Origin: Chloroflexota bacterium
GTDB lineage: Bacteria > Chloroflexota > UBA6077 > JACCZL01
Reading direction: 5' to 3'
DNA: 64,000 bases
Assembly (NCBI GenBank): GCA_020845495.1
Contig: JADLFM010000050.1
Span: forward strand, 149,573-213,572
In this document: positions 15,806 through 24,949 of the stretch, in pieces
Layout: every line of letters starts with the position of its first letter
How positions within the stretch are numbered: the first letter of the stretch is position 1
Translations under genes and position numbers: made by a program
The notes under the pieces: generated by a model
The model's database searches: none
The model's input: the letters and a program-made list of their open reading frames with translations, nothing else
What the model was told of the DNA's origin: nothing

Positions 15806-18526
15806 TCAGGCGTCTCCCTGTTGAAGCGTTACCAGATAGATGCATCCCAGATAACCGCGAAACTGATGGCGTCGGCGCGGCGATGCTGTCCAGTAGACAG
15901 GTGCTCCGCCCTCGTCGGACGCGCTGCACCGGGTCGGCGTATCAGTCGTAAGTACGATTTCGAGAGCGGCGCCGAGGGTGACGTGCTCGTGACTTGACCC
16001 ACCTGGTGTGGGGTGTCTTGTTGGCGGCGTATCCGGTTCAGGGACGACGTACAGAATGTCGAGCCGCAGCCCGTGAAGCGGCAACTGCGCGAGGCCGTAG
16101 CGCCGCCCGGGCGCCAGCAGAGATGGGGGCAGGTTCGGAACTAATGCGAACGACGGCCGGGCCGCTGGTGAGTCGATGACGCGCGGCAGCGCAGATGCAG
16201 TTGGCAGCGCGCTGTCAGGCGGCGGCTTGAATGGGTCGTGCGTCTCAGGGCAGCTCGCCGGCAGACGGGGTACGCGATGAGGTAGGACCGGGATGGCGCC
16301 CTCGAGGAATCCGAACACCTGACGTACCAGCAGTGAGGCCGTGTTGGCGCCCCAGCCGTATCCCTCGCACGAGCCCCAGGTCGACAGGTCGAGGGGCCAA
16401 TACTCACGGGCGACGCCCGGCGTCGGCCAGGCGGTGCCTGGCACCGTTCGGACGTCGAGCTCGGCGTAGACCCGATCCACGATTTCGGCCGCTATTCGGC
16501 CTGTCAGCGCGCGCGCGCCGGCCGCGAGGCCGGCTTCCAGCACCACGTAGCTCCAGGATGGCCAGAGTGTCCAGGGCGGCCCGCTGTAGGCATCAAGTTC
16601 GTGAACGAGGGCTACCGTCTGGTCGCGGTCGGCGATGCCGGCGAGCAGTGGCGTAAACGCGAGCGCCGAGTAGCGGCAGGGATCGATGCCCCAGTAGTTG
16701 GCCTCACCGCTCGGCGCCAGGAAGCGTCCATGGCGAGCGTCCCAATCGCGGAAGCGGCCCTCGCCTGGATCCCACAACTGGCGGGTGCGCTCGGCGTACT
16801 GCGCGGCCACGGTATGCCAGTATTCGGCGTCGCTGGCCTTGCCGAGCGCTTCCGCGAACCGTGCGAGCACGCCTGCCGACTGCGCCATTGCGGCCTGGAG
16901 CTCGACCGGGCGCACGTATGCCGAGACCACGTTGTCGCCGGTCCGCTCAGGGTCGAGGCGAGGGGTGTCGTCCTCGCCGGCCTCCCAGGTGCAGCGATAG
17001 ACGGCCCAGCCGGCGGCATCGGTGCGCTCGGCTAGCCACCACTCGGCGTAGCGCGTGAGATACGGGTAGATCGCCGCCAGCCAGCCACGGTCGCCGGTCA
17101 AGGCGTAGAGCCGTTCGAGGTTGTAGAACGGGATGCACCAGGCCGGCGACGTGCCGCAGACACTGCCGTCCTTCGCCACCATGTTCGGCTCGCCGCCCTG
17201 GAAGATACAGGGCACGTTCGGGGCAGGGGCGTCGCGGAACAGCGAGAGGAGGGCACGCTGCGCCAGGACCGGGCTGGCATAGGCGAGGCGAACCATGTCG
17301 AGCGTGCCCTCGGCGACGACGGCACGCGGCCATTGGATCATCCAGGCTGGCCAGACGTCGCAGAAGACACCGCCAGGCGGCATGACGCACATCCGGGTCG
17401 TTTCCAGGTCGTAGACCCAACCCCGCCGCCACGCCGAGGGCCAGTCGCCGACGAGGCGAGCCGCACCGCGCCAGAAGGCATCGTCTTCGGCATAGGCGCG
17501 TTCGACAGCCGCTCGAACGACCTCGCCCGGAGACTCGGCTGCAACCGCCGACGCGGGGTCAGAAGAGACGGGCGCCGGGTCGAAGGCTTCCACAGCGGAG
17601 GCTCCCACCAGCATCCCGACTTCACGTTCCTGCATGGTGGGGTCTGGCTGCTTGCCGGCACCGGTCGCATCCGTCTGACGGGACGCCAGAGCATGGGTGG
17701 CGCCGCACGCCGTGCTCACCGTGACCGCCAGGCCGACGACCTGGCACGCGACGTCCTCACGGCCTTCGAAGCCTGGAGCGAGACCAGGAGCGAGACCAGG
17801 AGCGTCGAGCGCTGCCGGGCCGACGCAGGCCGCGTCGAGCGCGGCGGTCTGGAGCCTGACTGAGCCGTAGGGCGCCCCAAGGTCGATCTGCGCGACGGCC
17901 GAGCGGTCAGGCTTCGCCGGTGTCACGTGCCCGCCGGGGCCATCTGCCTGCGCACGGTCGACGTCATGCATCCCGCTCGTTGTGCGAACTCGCCAACCCA
18001 CCAGGGCGATAACAACTTGCACTGGATCGGTGATACTCCGCGATCCTGAGCATCGTTCGCCCGCCGTGGGCGCACGGTCCTCGTCCGATGTCTCCCACAC
18101 GATTTCGAGGCCGAGGGTGTCGCGCCGGACGAGCGTAAAGCGCGCCTCCCAGATTCGCTCGAATGCCCTCCAGCGGTAGGCAAGCAGACGTGATGAGTGG
18201 TGCGGGCTGACCAGATCGACCGCGTCGAACTCAGCACGCGTCCTGAGTGGTGTGCCTAACCCGCCCGCCCTGGCCTCGCCGGGGAGCATGACGACGACGT
18301 CGCAGCCGGCCTGCGCCCCAAGTGCCCAGGTCAGCCGCCAGCCCAGGCCGACCGTATCGCGGCTGCTCCGCAGGACACCCCCGTCGCCGTCGTTCCACGA
18401 CGTGGCCCCCGAAAACGGATTCGCAAGGTAGCCATGGGGTGTGTAGTCGTCGTCCGGGAAACCGCCTCGCGAGCGGGCGCCCTGGGCGGAGGCATCCGGT
18501 GGGAAGGGATCGTGAATTGCGCTCAC
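15806..18526 (-). CDS. glycoside hydrolase, GH63/MGH1-like (alpha/alpha)6 barrel
   Basis: The 906-residue protein has a beta-rich N-terminal region (about 1-330) and a catalytic (alpha/alpha)6 barrel at about 340-780 resembling mannosylglycerate hydrolase/GH63 enzymes. Supporting motifs are DVWPAWMIQWP (390-400), PSPAWCIPFYNLERLY-like text at 460-474, and CTWEAGEDDTP (512-522), where the general-acid aspartate is expected. No signal peptide is visible, so it is probably cytosolic. A 12-bp tandem repeat (17777-17800) encodes a PGLAPGLA stretch near residue 244. The GTG start at 18526 lies five bases after a TACACT hexamer, suggesting a leaderless message. Substrate unknown (alpha-mannosidic or alpha-glucosidic). 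Confidence 0.8.
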   Translation of the reverse strand: MSAIHDPFPPDASAQGARSRGGFPDDDYTPHGYLANPFSGATSWNDGDGGVLRSSRDTVGLGWRLTWALGAQAGCDVVVMLPGEARAGGLGTPLRTRAEFDAVDLVSPHHSSRLLAYRWRAFERIWEARFTLVRRDTLGLEIVWETSDEDRAPTAGERCSGSRSITDPVQVVIALVGWRVRTTSGMHDVDRAQADGPGGHVTPAKPDRSAVAQIDLGAPYGSVRLQTAALDAACVGPAALDAPGLAPGLAPGFEGREDVACQVVGLAVTVSTACGATHALASRQTDATGAGKQPDPTMQEREVGMLVGASAVEAFDPAPVSSDPASAVAAESPGEVVRAAVERAYAEDDAFWRGAARLVGDWPSAWRRGWVYDLETTRMCVMPPGGVFCDVWPAWMIQWPRAVVAEGTLDMVRLAYASPVLAQRALLSLFRDAPAPNVPCIFQGGEPNMVAKDGSVCGTSPAWCIPFYNLERLYALTGDRGWLAAIYPYLTRYAEWWLAERTDAAGWAVYRCTWEAGEDDTPRLDPERTGDNVVSAYVRPVELQAAMAQSAGVLARFAEALGKASDAEYWHTVAAQYAERTRQLWDPGEGRFRDWDARHGRFLAPSGEANYWGIDPCRYSALAFTPLLAGIADRDQTVALVHELDAYSGPPWTLWPSWSYVVLEAGLAAGARALTGRIAAEIVDRVYAELDVRTVPGTAWPTPGVAREYWPLDLSTWGSCEGYGWGANTASLLVRQVFGFLEGAIPVLPHRVPRLPASCPETHDPFKPPPDSALPTASALPRVIDSPAARPSFALVPNLPPSLLAPGRRYGLAQLPLHGLRLDILYVVPEPDTPPTRHPTPGGSSHEHVTLGAALEIVLTTDTPTRCSASDEGGAPVYWTASPRRRHQFRGYLGCIYLVTLQQGDA

Positions 18527-18579
18527 ACGTCAGTGTAGCCGGCTAGAATGGAAGGTCTCGTCCAATCTGGAGAGTCCTG

Positions 18580-18996
18580 ATGGCACTCCTCGAACGAGCC
18601 GTCGTCGCCTGTTTCCTTCGCTACGGCGGCAAGATCTGCCTGCTCAAGCGCAGCACGCTCGTCGGCTCGTCGCCCGGCCGGTGGCACTGTGTGACCGGCT
18701 ACCTGGAGCCAGGGGTTGCGCCGCTCGAGCAGGCGTTGACCGAAATCGTCGAGGAGACCGGGCTCGGCGCCGATGACGTGCGGCTCGCGGTGGCGCCGGC
18801 GCCGCTTCGAATCGAGCGCCCCGGTCAGGGCTGGGTCTGGGTGATCCACCCGTTCTTGTTCGAGGCAGTCTCCGACACGCTGCGCCTCGACTGGGAGCAC
18901 GACGAGTACCGCTGGATCGACCCGACCGACCTCGCCACGAGTGACTGTGTGACCTGGATACGAGATGTATGGGGGGCGCTGAGCGCCCCCGACTGA
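18580..18996 (+). CDS. Nudix hydrolase family protein with divergent Nudix box
   Basis: The 138-residue protein has the Nudix fold signature at 40-62. Compared with the consensus G-x5-E-x7-R-E-U-x-E-E-x-G-U, it keeps Gly40, Glu55, Glu58, Glu59 and Gly61 but has Val46 for the first Glu and Thr54 for Arg. The three metal-binding glutamates are thus present, so activity is plausible. A HPFLFEAV segment and an HDEYRWIDP segment fit the NUDIX C-terminal strands. A TAGAAT -10-like hexamer at 18544-18549 precedes it. Substrate unknown. Confidence 0.85.
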   Translation: MALLERAVVACFLRYGGKICLLKRSTLVGSSPGRWHCVTGYLEPGVAPLEQALTEIVEETGLGADDVRLAVAPAPLRIERPGQGWVWVIHPFLFEAVSDTLRLDWEHDEYRWIDPTDLATSDCVTWIRDVWGALSAPD

Positions 18997-19117
18997 CCCG
19001 GCCGTGCGGACGTTCGTCGCTGCGTGGCCCCGCACGCACTGGCTCGAGTGAGTGAAGTGGCTGCTCGCCGTGTCTGGGCGACGATGGGCTACGCCCTGAG
19101 ATCTGACCGAGATGGCA

Positions 19118-19810
19118 CTACGTCGCCCGGCGCGGGCGAGCCTCGGCGACGGCGGTGAGGAGCGCGCGGGTCGCGGCGCCGGGATCGGTGGAACTGAAGA
19201 CAGCGCTGATGACCGCGACGGCGTCGGCGCCTGCTGCGATGGCCTGTCCCAGGTTGGCCGCCGTCACGCCGCCAATTCCGACGATCGGCTTCTGAACCCG
19301 GGTGCGCGCCTGGGCAAGCATCTCGGGGCCTGCCGGCTCCGCGTCAAGTTTGGTCCCCGTCGGGAACAGCGAGCCGAAGCCGATGTAGTCGACGTCCGGG
19401 TTGGCCTGGGCTGCGTCCGCCTCGTCCAGCGCCGAGACAGAGAGTCCGACGATCCTCGTTGGGCCCACGATTGCGCGAATCTCGGCCGGAGGGCGGTCAT
19501 CCTGCCCCACGTGGAGGCCATCGGCGTCGAGATCGGCGGCGAGCGCTGCGTCATCATTCACGATGAACAGCGCACCCGACGCCCGACAGCGCGTGGCGAC
19601 CTCGCGCCCGATTCGGGCAGCCGTCTCACGGTCGTCGTGCTTGTCCCGGAACTGGACCACGTCCGCACCGGCCGTGAGCGCTGCGTCGAGCCGTTCGAGC
19701 AGAACGTCGTCCGCGAGCCGATCGTCAGTTACCAGATAGACGCCCGTGCGCGTCATGCGGCGCAGAAGATCGCCCCGGTGTCGCACGGCCGAGTCGTCAG
19801 TCATACTCAT
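19118..19810 (-). CDS. thiE: thiamine phosphate synthase
   Basis: The 230-residue enzyme joins HMP pyrophosphate and thiazole phosphate. All ThiE motifs are intact: VQFRDK (Gln53, Arg55, Lys57), VNDD (Asn85-Asp86), GLHVGQDD with Asp104, Ser124, and the pyrophosphate loop PTGTK (150-154). It has no riboswitch in front and lies 9 kb from the thi operon. I use the first start (19810); the internal Met codons at residues 3 and 19 are alternatives. It is divergent from the AI-2E family gene. Confidence 0.93.
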   Translation of the reverse strand: MSMTDDSAVRHRGDLLRRMTRTGVYLVTDDRLADDVLLERLDAALTAGADVVQFRDKHDDRETAARIGREVATRCRASGALFIVNDDAALAADLDADGLHVGQDDRPPAEIRAIVGPTRIVGLSVSALDEADAAQANPDVDYIGFGSLFPTGTKLDAEPAGPEMLAQARTRVQKPIVGIGGVTAANLGQAIAAGADAVAVISAVFSSTDPGAATRALLTAVAEARPRRAT

Positions 19811-19850
19811 TCCTCACGTCGTGTGGTTGTTCGTTTTTGGAAGCGCTCGG

Positions 19851-19856
19851 TAGAAT
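19851..19856 (+). promoter_or_regulatory. -10-like TAGAAT before the AI-2E family gene
   Basis: TAGAAT at 19851-19856, preceded 18 bases upstream by a TTGTTC-like -35 (about 19827-19832), lies in an AT-richer patch between the divergent thiE and permease genes. The start codon is 58 bases downstream. Assigned by eye. Confidence 0.4.
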
Positions 19857-19914
19857 CCGCGGAGGGCCGTGTCGGTCACTCGTGTCAGGCGGGGACTCCG
19901 ACGAAGGCGATTGG

Positions 19915-21147
19915 ATGCTCACTCGAGACCCCTGGGTCCGCGCGCTCGTCATCGTGCTGCTGGCAATTGCCGGGTTGTATCTGGCCGGTCTCATCTGGCA
20001 GGTCGCCGAGCGATTCGCTGATATTATTTTGCTCTTTTTCCTCGCCTGGGTGGTCGCCTTCATCCTCGAGCCGGTCGTCGACCTCCTTCGGCGCGAGGCC
20101 GGGCTCCCCCGCCCGCTGGCGGTGACCCTGGCGTACGTCGGTATGCTCATCGTCGGGGCAGCCGCGGTGATCTGGATGGTGCCGGCGCTCTCACGCCAGA
20201 TCGCCCAGTTCGTGACCGAGCTTCCAGCCTATCTGGCATTTATCAACGACCATGCGCTCGAATGGCAGGCGAACCTGGAAGAGCGGGGTATCTTCGTCAA
20301 CCTCGGGTCGCTGGTCCAGATCGAGGAGCTGGTTCGGCGCGCCGAGTCGGTTGGCCCCCCGATCCTCGCGAATGCCGTGACGCTAGCGACCCAGATCGCC
20401 AGCGTCATCGTCCAGTTTGTGATTGTCTTGATCCTGTCCTTCTACGTCATGCTGGACGGACAACGGATCAAGCTCGGGGTGCTTGGCCTGGTACCGCCGA
20501 GCTTCCGTCAGGACGTGGATTTCTTCTTCTCAAGCGTGAATCGAGCGTTCGCGGGCTTCTTGCGCGGCCAGTTGATCCAGGCGCTGCTCTATTCGGTGGG
20601 AGCGGCCGCGATCATGTGGGCGGCCGGCCTCGACCTGATCCTGCTGACGGCGGTGGTGAACACGCTCCTGATGCTGATCCCATTTGTCGGCCCCCCGGTG
20701 GCGATCGTGCTGCCGCTCGCCATCACGATTTTCGAGAAGCCCGACCTGTTCTGGATCGTCTGCATCGTCATCAACGCGCTGCAACTGGTGGTGATCAACG
20801 TCGTCGCACCCCGCGTGATGAGCAGCGCTGTCGGGGTCCATCCGCTGCTGGTGTTCCTCGGGCTGCTCGCTGGCGCGCGGGTTGCTGGGGTCTGGGGCGC
20901 TCTCTTTGGCGTCCCCGCCGTCGCGGTCATCGCCGCGATGATCTCCTTCTACCACGCCACACTCGAGCGGCGGCGAACTGAGGGCTCAGTCTCTGATGCG
21001 GCCACGGTGCCCGAGCTCGAGGAGGATCTAGACGAGGCGATGGCCGACGACGTGTCGTCGACACCTCGGCGCACGGGACGAGTCCGGCCGGTGAACGGGC
21101 CGCGGCATCCGCCACGGGGGGCTACGGGCCGCGCTGCAACGCGCTAG
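19915..21147 (+). CDS. AI-2E family transporter (TqsA/YdiK-like permease)
   Basis: The 410-residue integral membrane protein has the family layout: two or three N-terminal helices, a soluble central segment (about 95-155), then further helices with the conserved FxRGQLIQALLYS (about 228-240) and LIPFVGPPVAIVLPLAI (about 262-280) motifs. The ATG at 19915 is used; upstream in-frame residues are not family-like. The C-terminal 50 residues are polar and acidic. Members export autoinducer-2 or small solutes, or act as Na/H antiporters, so substrate is open. Confidence 0.88.
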   Translation: MLTRDPWVRALVIVLLAIAGLYLAGLIWQVAERFADIILLFFLAWVVAFILEPVVDLLRREAGLPRPLAVTLAYVGMLIVGAAAVIWMVPALSRQIAQFVTELPAYLAFINDHALEWQANLEERGIFVNLGSLVQIEELVRRAESVGPPILANAVTLATQIASVIVQFVIVLILSFYVMLDGQRIKLGVLGLVPPSFRQDVDFFFSSVNRAFAGFLRGQLIQALLYSVGAAAIMWAAGLDLILLTAVVNTLLMLIPFVGPPVAIVLPLAITIFEKPDLFWIVCIVINALQLVVINVVAPRVMSSAVGVHPLLVFLGLLAGARVAGVWGALFGVPAVAVIAAMISFYHATLERRRTEGSVSDAATVPELEEDLDEAMADDVSSTPRRTGRVRPVNGPRHPPRGATGRAATR

Positions 21148-21434
21148 AGGTGCGGCCCGCGGCCGGGTAGGAGAGCACGAACCTGGAAGCGGCGCTCGTC
21201 ATCGCTACGTGGCGTCCGCAGCGCGCTTGCAAGTCCGGCGGCTGGCCGAGGCGCGAGCTCTGCGTGTGCCACGACCTCGACGCTACCTCAACCGGCGGCC
21301 GACGCCGGATCAGCTACGGGGTCGTATCGTCTTCAGGCGAGATCCGGACGTGAAGCGCCCGATTGTCCTCTCCAGGGCGGCCGGATCGACGAGTACGGTT
21401 CCGACGCGGCGTGCATGGCGCAGGAGGCGACAGC

Positions 21435-22322
21435 GTGGCTGTGCAGCAGGTGGCATCGCTGGGGATTCGTCCGTACAGCCTGCTCGACTACTACCTGACC
21501 AGCCTCGTGGCCGGCCTGCGTGCACTGCCCGGGCGTTACCTCCGCGAGTCCGTCGCGCGGGTCTTGAATCCGCTATCGTACACCCGCTACCTGGAGTATC
21601 GGCTCGCCATCGACCCGCTTGGGCCGCTCGACGGCTGCCGAGTTCTCGACGTCGGAAGCCCGAAGCTGCCGGTTCTGGTCCTGGCGCGTCACGCTCGCTG
21701 CGAGTTGGTCGCGACGGACATTCGAGACTACTTCGTTGGCTCGACGTCCCACTTCTTGACCTGCATCGGCCTGGGTAGCCGCCTCGGCAAAGACATCCAT
21801 CTGGAGGCCCAGGATGCGCGTCACTTCTCGTATCCAGATGGCTCGTTCGACCGGGTATTCTCAGTCTCGGTCCTCGAGCATATTCCGGATGATGGCGACG
21901 CGGAGGCGATGCGCGAGATCGCGCGGATTCTCCGGCCCGCCGGGATCGTGACGCTGACCGTGCCGTTCTCGGCCAGTGGATACCGGGAGCAGTTCAAACG
22001 GGGCGACGTCTACGAGCGGCAGGGACAGGCCGGCCCGATCTTCTATCAGCGGTTCTACGACGTTGCGTCGCTGCACGCGCGCCTCGTCGAGCCGTCCGGG
22101 CTGACGCTCCTGGACACCACGTATTTCGGGGAGCGCGCGGTGAAGTTCGAGCGGTACTGGAACCGAATACCCATCAAGTGGAAGGTACCGCTTCTCTGGG
22201 CGCAGCCATTCCTCGCCGCGCTGTTCCTGAAGCGGCTTCCTGCCGGCCACCGCGACCACGCCTGCGGGGTGGCCCTGACGCTGACGAAGCGGCCAGTGAC
22301 CGAGGCAAGCAGCCCAACGTGA
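21435..22322 (+). CDS. SAM-dependent methyltransferase (class I)
   Basis: This is a 295-residue methyltransferase. Motif I is VLDVGSPKLPVLVLAR (about 71-86), with motif post-I VATDIRDY and the PDGSFDRVFSVSVLEHIPDD block characteristic of Methyltransf_11-type enzymes. The GTG start at 21435 has AGGAGG at seven bases. The C-terminal 60 residues include basic and hydrophobic segments that could associate with a membrane. It is convergent with the sugar nucleotidyltransferase, 31 bases away. Acceptor unknown; modification of a glycan or lipid is possible given that neighbour. Confidence 0.85.
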   Translation: MAVQQVASLGIRPYSLLDYYLTSLVAGLRALPGRYLRESVARVLNPLSYTRYLEYRLAIDPLGPLDGCRVLDVGSPKLPVLVLARHARCELVATDIRDYFVGSTSHFLTCIGLGSRLGKDIHLEAQDARHFSYPDGSFDRVFSVSVLEHIPDDGDAEAMREIARILRPAGIVTLTVPFSASGYREQFKRGDVYERQGQAGPIFYQRFYDVASLHARLVEPSGLTLLDTTYFGERAVKFERYWNRIPIKWKVPLLWAQPFLAALFLKRLPAGHRDHACGVALTLTKRPVTEASSPT

Positions 22323-22353
22323 CGAGAAGCCTGGGTGGTGAGACGCGGGCGAG

Positions 22354-23355
22354 TTACAGCGACGGGAGCGGCTCCGTTCCTGGCGGCGTGACACTCGAGT
22401 CGTCGCCGATGTTCGCCGAGAGAGGTCGGCCCTCCAGTCGTGCGCGCTGACCGAGCATGCAGCGGCTCAGCACCTGCTGACTCACCTCTGCGCCCTTGTC
22501 GAGGATGCAGTCCGACAGGATCGACCGCTCGATGCGGCAGCCCTTCTCGACGGTGACGTACGGACCCACGACGGACTGAGCGATCTCGGCGTCGTCGGCG
22601 ACGTAGACGGGCGGGATCAGGGTGACGCCCTCGCGAGGCTGCGCCTGACCGCCGGTTCGGTCGAGCAGGTAGCGATGGGCGTGGAGGGTAGCGTCCGGGG
22701 TGCCGGTGTCCTCCCAGCAGTCGACCACGTACGGCTCGAGGTGCGCGCCCTGTTGAATCATCAGCCGGATCGCGTCGGCCAGGAAGTATTCGTCGTTCAG
22801 GGTTGGCGGCGCTGCCAGCACGCGATCGATGGCTTCGAACAGTCTGCGGCTGGTCCGGAAGTAGTACATCCCGATCGTGGCCAGCCTGCTGACGGGCGTC
22901 TTTGGCTTCTCGACATAATCGACAATCCGGCCATTCTGGACGACCACCACGCCCATCCGCGATGGGTCCGGGATCTCTTTGACGTAGATCAGGCCATCCG
23001 AAGAGACCTCGGCAAGGTGGTCGAACGAGACGTCGGACAGGGTGTCAGAGAACAGGATCAGCATCGGGCCGTCCACGAACGGCTCAACGCGGGCGATGGC
23101 GTCCGCCTGTCCGCGGGGGTGATCCTGCACGACGATCCGGAGTGGGCGCGAGATGGCCCCGCGGGCGTACGGCTCGACGTCCCGCTGGTGGGGGCTGATG
23201 ATGAGGATGACCTCTTCGACCCGTTCGTCCACCACCCAATCGAGCAGATGGCCGAGCATCGGCTTGCCGGCGAGCCGGACCATCGGCTTGGCCTTGGAGT
23301 GAGTGTGGGGACGCATGCGGGTGCCGAGCCCCGCCAGCGGAATGACAACCTTCAT
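22354..23355 (-). CDS. NDP-sugar pyrophosphorylase (nucleotidyltransferase)
   Basis: The 333-residue enzyme couples a sugar 1-phosphate to an NTP. The nucleotide-binding signature GLGTRMRPHTHSKAKPM starts at residue 9, and a KPML block follows. The catalytic domain runs to about 230, and the last 90 residues form a left-handed beta-helix of hexapeptide-like repeats (VVGPYVTVEKG.., SILSDCILDKGAEV). This layout fits RfbA2/GlmU-like or mannose-1-phosphate guanylyltransferase-like proteins. The ATG at 23355 is used. Just upstream (23400-23428) a 15-base unit CGCGTATCCTTGCC(G/A) is repeated in tandem in what would be the leader. Confidence 0.88.
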   Translation of the reverse strand: MKVVIPLAGLGTRMRPHTHSKAKPMVRLAGKPMLGHLLDWVVDERVEEVILIISPHQRDVEPYARGAISRPLRIVVQDHPRGQADAIARVEPFVDGPMLILFSDTLSDVSFDHLAEVSSDGLIYVKEIPDPSRMGVVVVQNGRIVDYVEKPKTPVSRLATIGMYYFRTSRRLFEAIDRVLAAPPTLNDEYFLADAIRLMIQQGAHLEPYVVDCWEDTGTPDATLHAHRYLLDRTGGQAQPREGVTLIPPVYVADDAEIAQSVVGPYVTVEKGCRIERSILSDCILDKGAEVSQQVLSRCMLGQRARLEGRPLSANIGDDSSVTPPGTEPLPSL

Positions 23356-23588
23356 CTGCTGCCTCACATCGCGAGTCTTGCCGGTGCATATTCCTGTCGC
23401 GCGTATCCTTGCCGCGCGTATCCTTGCCACGCTCAGTCGCGCCGCATGGGCCGTCCCCCCGCGCCACGATACCGTCGGGGTGTGCCTGCTACCTGGGCGT
23501 GCCACTCCCGTGGCGAGCCAGCCGCCCCAGACGCGGCGACGCCGCCTCGCGGTGCGCGGGCGGCGTCCGAGGAACGATCATGGTCGGC

Positions 23589-24074
23589 CTATGCGGCGGC
23601 CGGTTGTGGCGCTTCGTGGATGCCGTAGAACCGATCGTGTCGAATCAGCCGTTCGAGCTGCTCGAGCGGGAGGAGCAGCCACTGGCAGCCGCCGCCCGGA
23701 CACCAGTCCGCGAGTTGCTCGCGGATCACGTCGACCGTCATCGGTGTATTGCCGTTAGCGAGGAAGACTCGGAAGACGGCCTCGAGCGTCGGCATGTCCG
23801 GCGTGATGTAATTGCGCTTCTTCGAGCAGCAATCGTGAATCACCCGCAGTGCGTTCTCCCCGTACTTCGTCCGCCGGATGTCGAAGGTGGCCCGCCCGGT
23901 CTTCTTGTCGAGGACGGTGTGGCGTTCTTCGACCTCTTCGTCGAGCCGGCCGGCACACGACTCGCACATCCGAGCCTGAAGTACGTCGTTGAACGAAAAG
24001 CCGCGCTGCGCGAACCAGTCGACGTCAATGACGTAGTGAACGTGAGACTGTTCCCGCTCGGTGTCTTCCATCAT
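23589..24074 (-). CDS. conserved-looking Cys-rich hypothetical protein
   Basis: I do not recognise this 161-residue protein. It carries three cysteine pairs: Cys37-x2-Cys40, Cys82-Cys83 and Cys125-x4-Cys130 (CPGGGC), suggesting a zinc or metal site. It has no membrane segment. It lies 129 bases downstream of yebC on the same strand, with a hairpin between. An ATG at 24074 or 24071 may be used. Codon use matches its neighbours. Confidence 0.7.
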   Translation of the reverse strand: MMEDTEREQSHVHYVIDVDWFAQRGFSFNDVLQARMCESCAGRLDEEVEERHTVLDKKTGRATFDIRRTKYGENALRVIHDCCSKKRNYITPDMPTLEAVFRVFLANGNTPMTVDVIREQLADWCPGGGCQWLLLPLEQLERLIRHDRFYGIHEAPQPAAA

Positions 24075-24119
24075 CGGCTCGGCATCCTCGTCATTCTCTC
24101 ACACCCACGTCCGATCCGC

Positions 24120-24137
24120 CCTGTCCTCTCGGACAGG
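24120..24137 (-). terminator. hairpin after yebC
   Basis: A 7-bp perfect stem (24120-24126 with 24131-24137) with a TCTC loop lies about 65 bases downstream of the yebC stop and before the Cys-rich gene. It probably ends the yebC transcript. Confidence 0.5.
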
Positions 24138-24202
24138 CACGACTGCTGGCCATCGGTAAGGCAATCCGGAGGCCGCATCGGCGGCAGATCCATGCGGATC
24201 GT

Positions 24203-24949
24203 TCAGGCCAACTGGCTCAGAACCTCGTCGGACAGCTCGAGGTTTGTGTAGACCCGCTGCACGTCTTCGAGATCTTCGAGCCGCTCCATCAGCTTCACGA
24301 CGGCGATGGCTTCCTTTGGCTCGAGCGCGAGCATCGTCTTCGGGACCATCGCCGTTTCGGCCGACGTTACCTTGATCGACTGATCCTCGAGTGCTGTGCG
24401 AACGCTCTCCAGGCTAGTCGGGTCGGTGTAAATCTCGATGGCGCGGTCGTCGACCCGGAAATCATCGGCGCCGGCGTCGATGGCCTTGAGCGCGACCTCT
24501 TCTGGATCTCCGCCGTTCGATTCGATGTCGATGACGCCCCGGCTGTCGAAGAGCCAGGCGACACAGCCGGCTGCGCCGAGGCTGCCCCCGCCGCGCGTGA
24601 AGGCGTTCCGGATCTCTGCCGCCGTCCGGTTCCGGTTGTCGGTCACCGCTTCGATCAGGATGGCCGCACCGCTGGGGCCGTAGCCTTCGTAGACGATCTC
24701 TTCGAGTGCCGCCGCGTCACCGCTGCCGCCGCCGCGCTTGATCGCTCGGTCGATGGTGTCCATCGGCATGTTCGCCTCACGGGCACGCTGCACGGCGAGT
24801 CGGAGCCGGGGGTTACCGTCGGCATCCGGCCCACCCTCTCGCGCGGCAACCGAGATCTCGCGACCCAGCTTCGTGAAGAGCTGGCCGCGCCTGGCATCGG
24901 CGGCGCCCTTCTGGCGCTTGATCTGGGACCACTTGGAATGGCCGGACAC
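24203..24949 (-). CDS. YebC/PmpR family protein
   Basis: The 248-residue protein starts with the invariant MSGHSKWSQIKRQKGAADARR and has the GGSLGAAGCVAWLFD segment (about 130-145) of the YebC/TACO1 family. Members are described as DNA-binding regulators (PmpR) and, more recently, as translation factors that relieve ribosome stalling at proline stretches. Length is typical. An extended -10 (TGCTACACT, 25004-25012 on the minus strand) lies 55 bases upstream. In many genomes the gene neighbours ruvC; it does not here. Confidence 0.95.
   Translation of the reverse strand: MSGHSKWSQIKRQKGAADARRGQLFTKLGREISVAAREGGPDADGNPRLRLAVQRAREANMPMDTIDRAIKRGGGSGDAAALEEIVYEGYGPSGAAILIEAVTDNRNRTAAEIRNAFTRGGGSLGAAGCVAWLFDSRGVIDIESNGGDPEEVALKAIDAGADDFRVDDRAIEIYTDPTSLESVRTALEDQSIKVTSAETAMVPKTMLALEPKEAIAVVKLMERLEDLEDVQRVYTNLELSDEVLSQLA

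Noticed and set aside
23400..23428. Tandem 15-base units as a CRISPR-like or satellite array
   Set aside because: Only two good copies plus a degenerate one, with no spacers; a simple local duplication.
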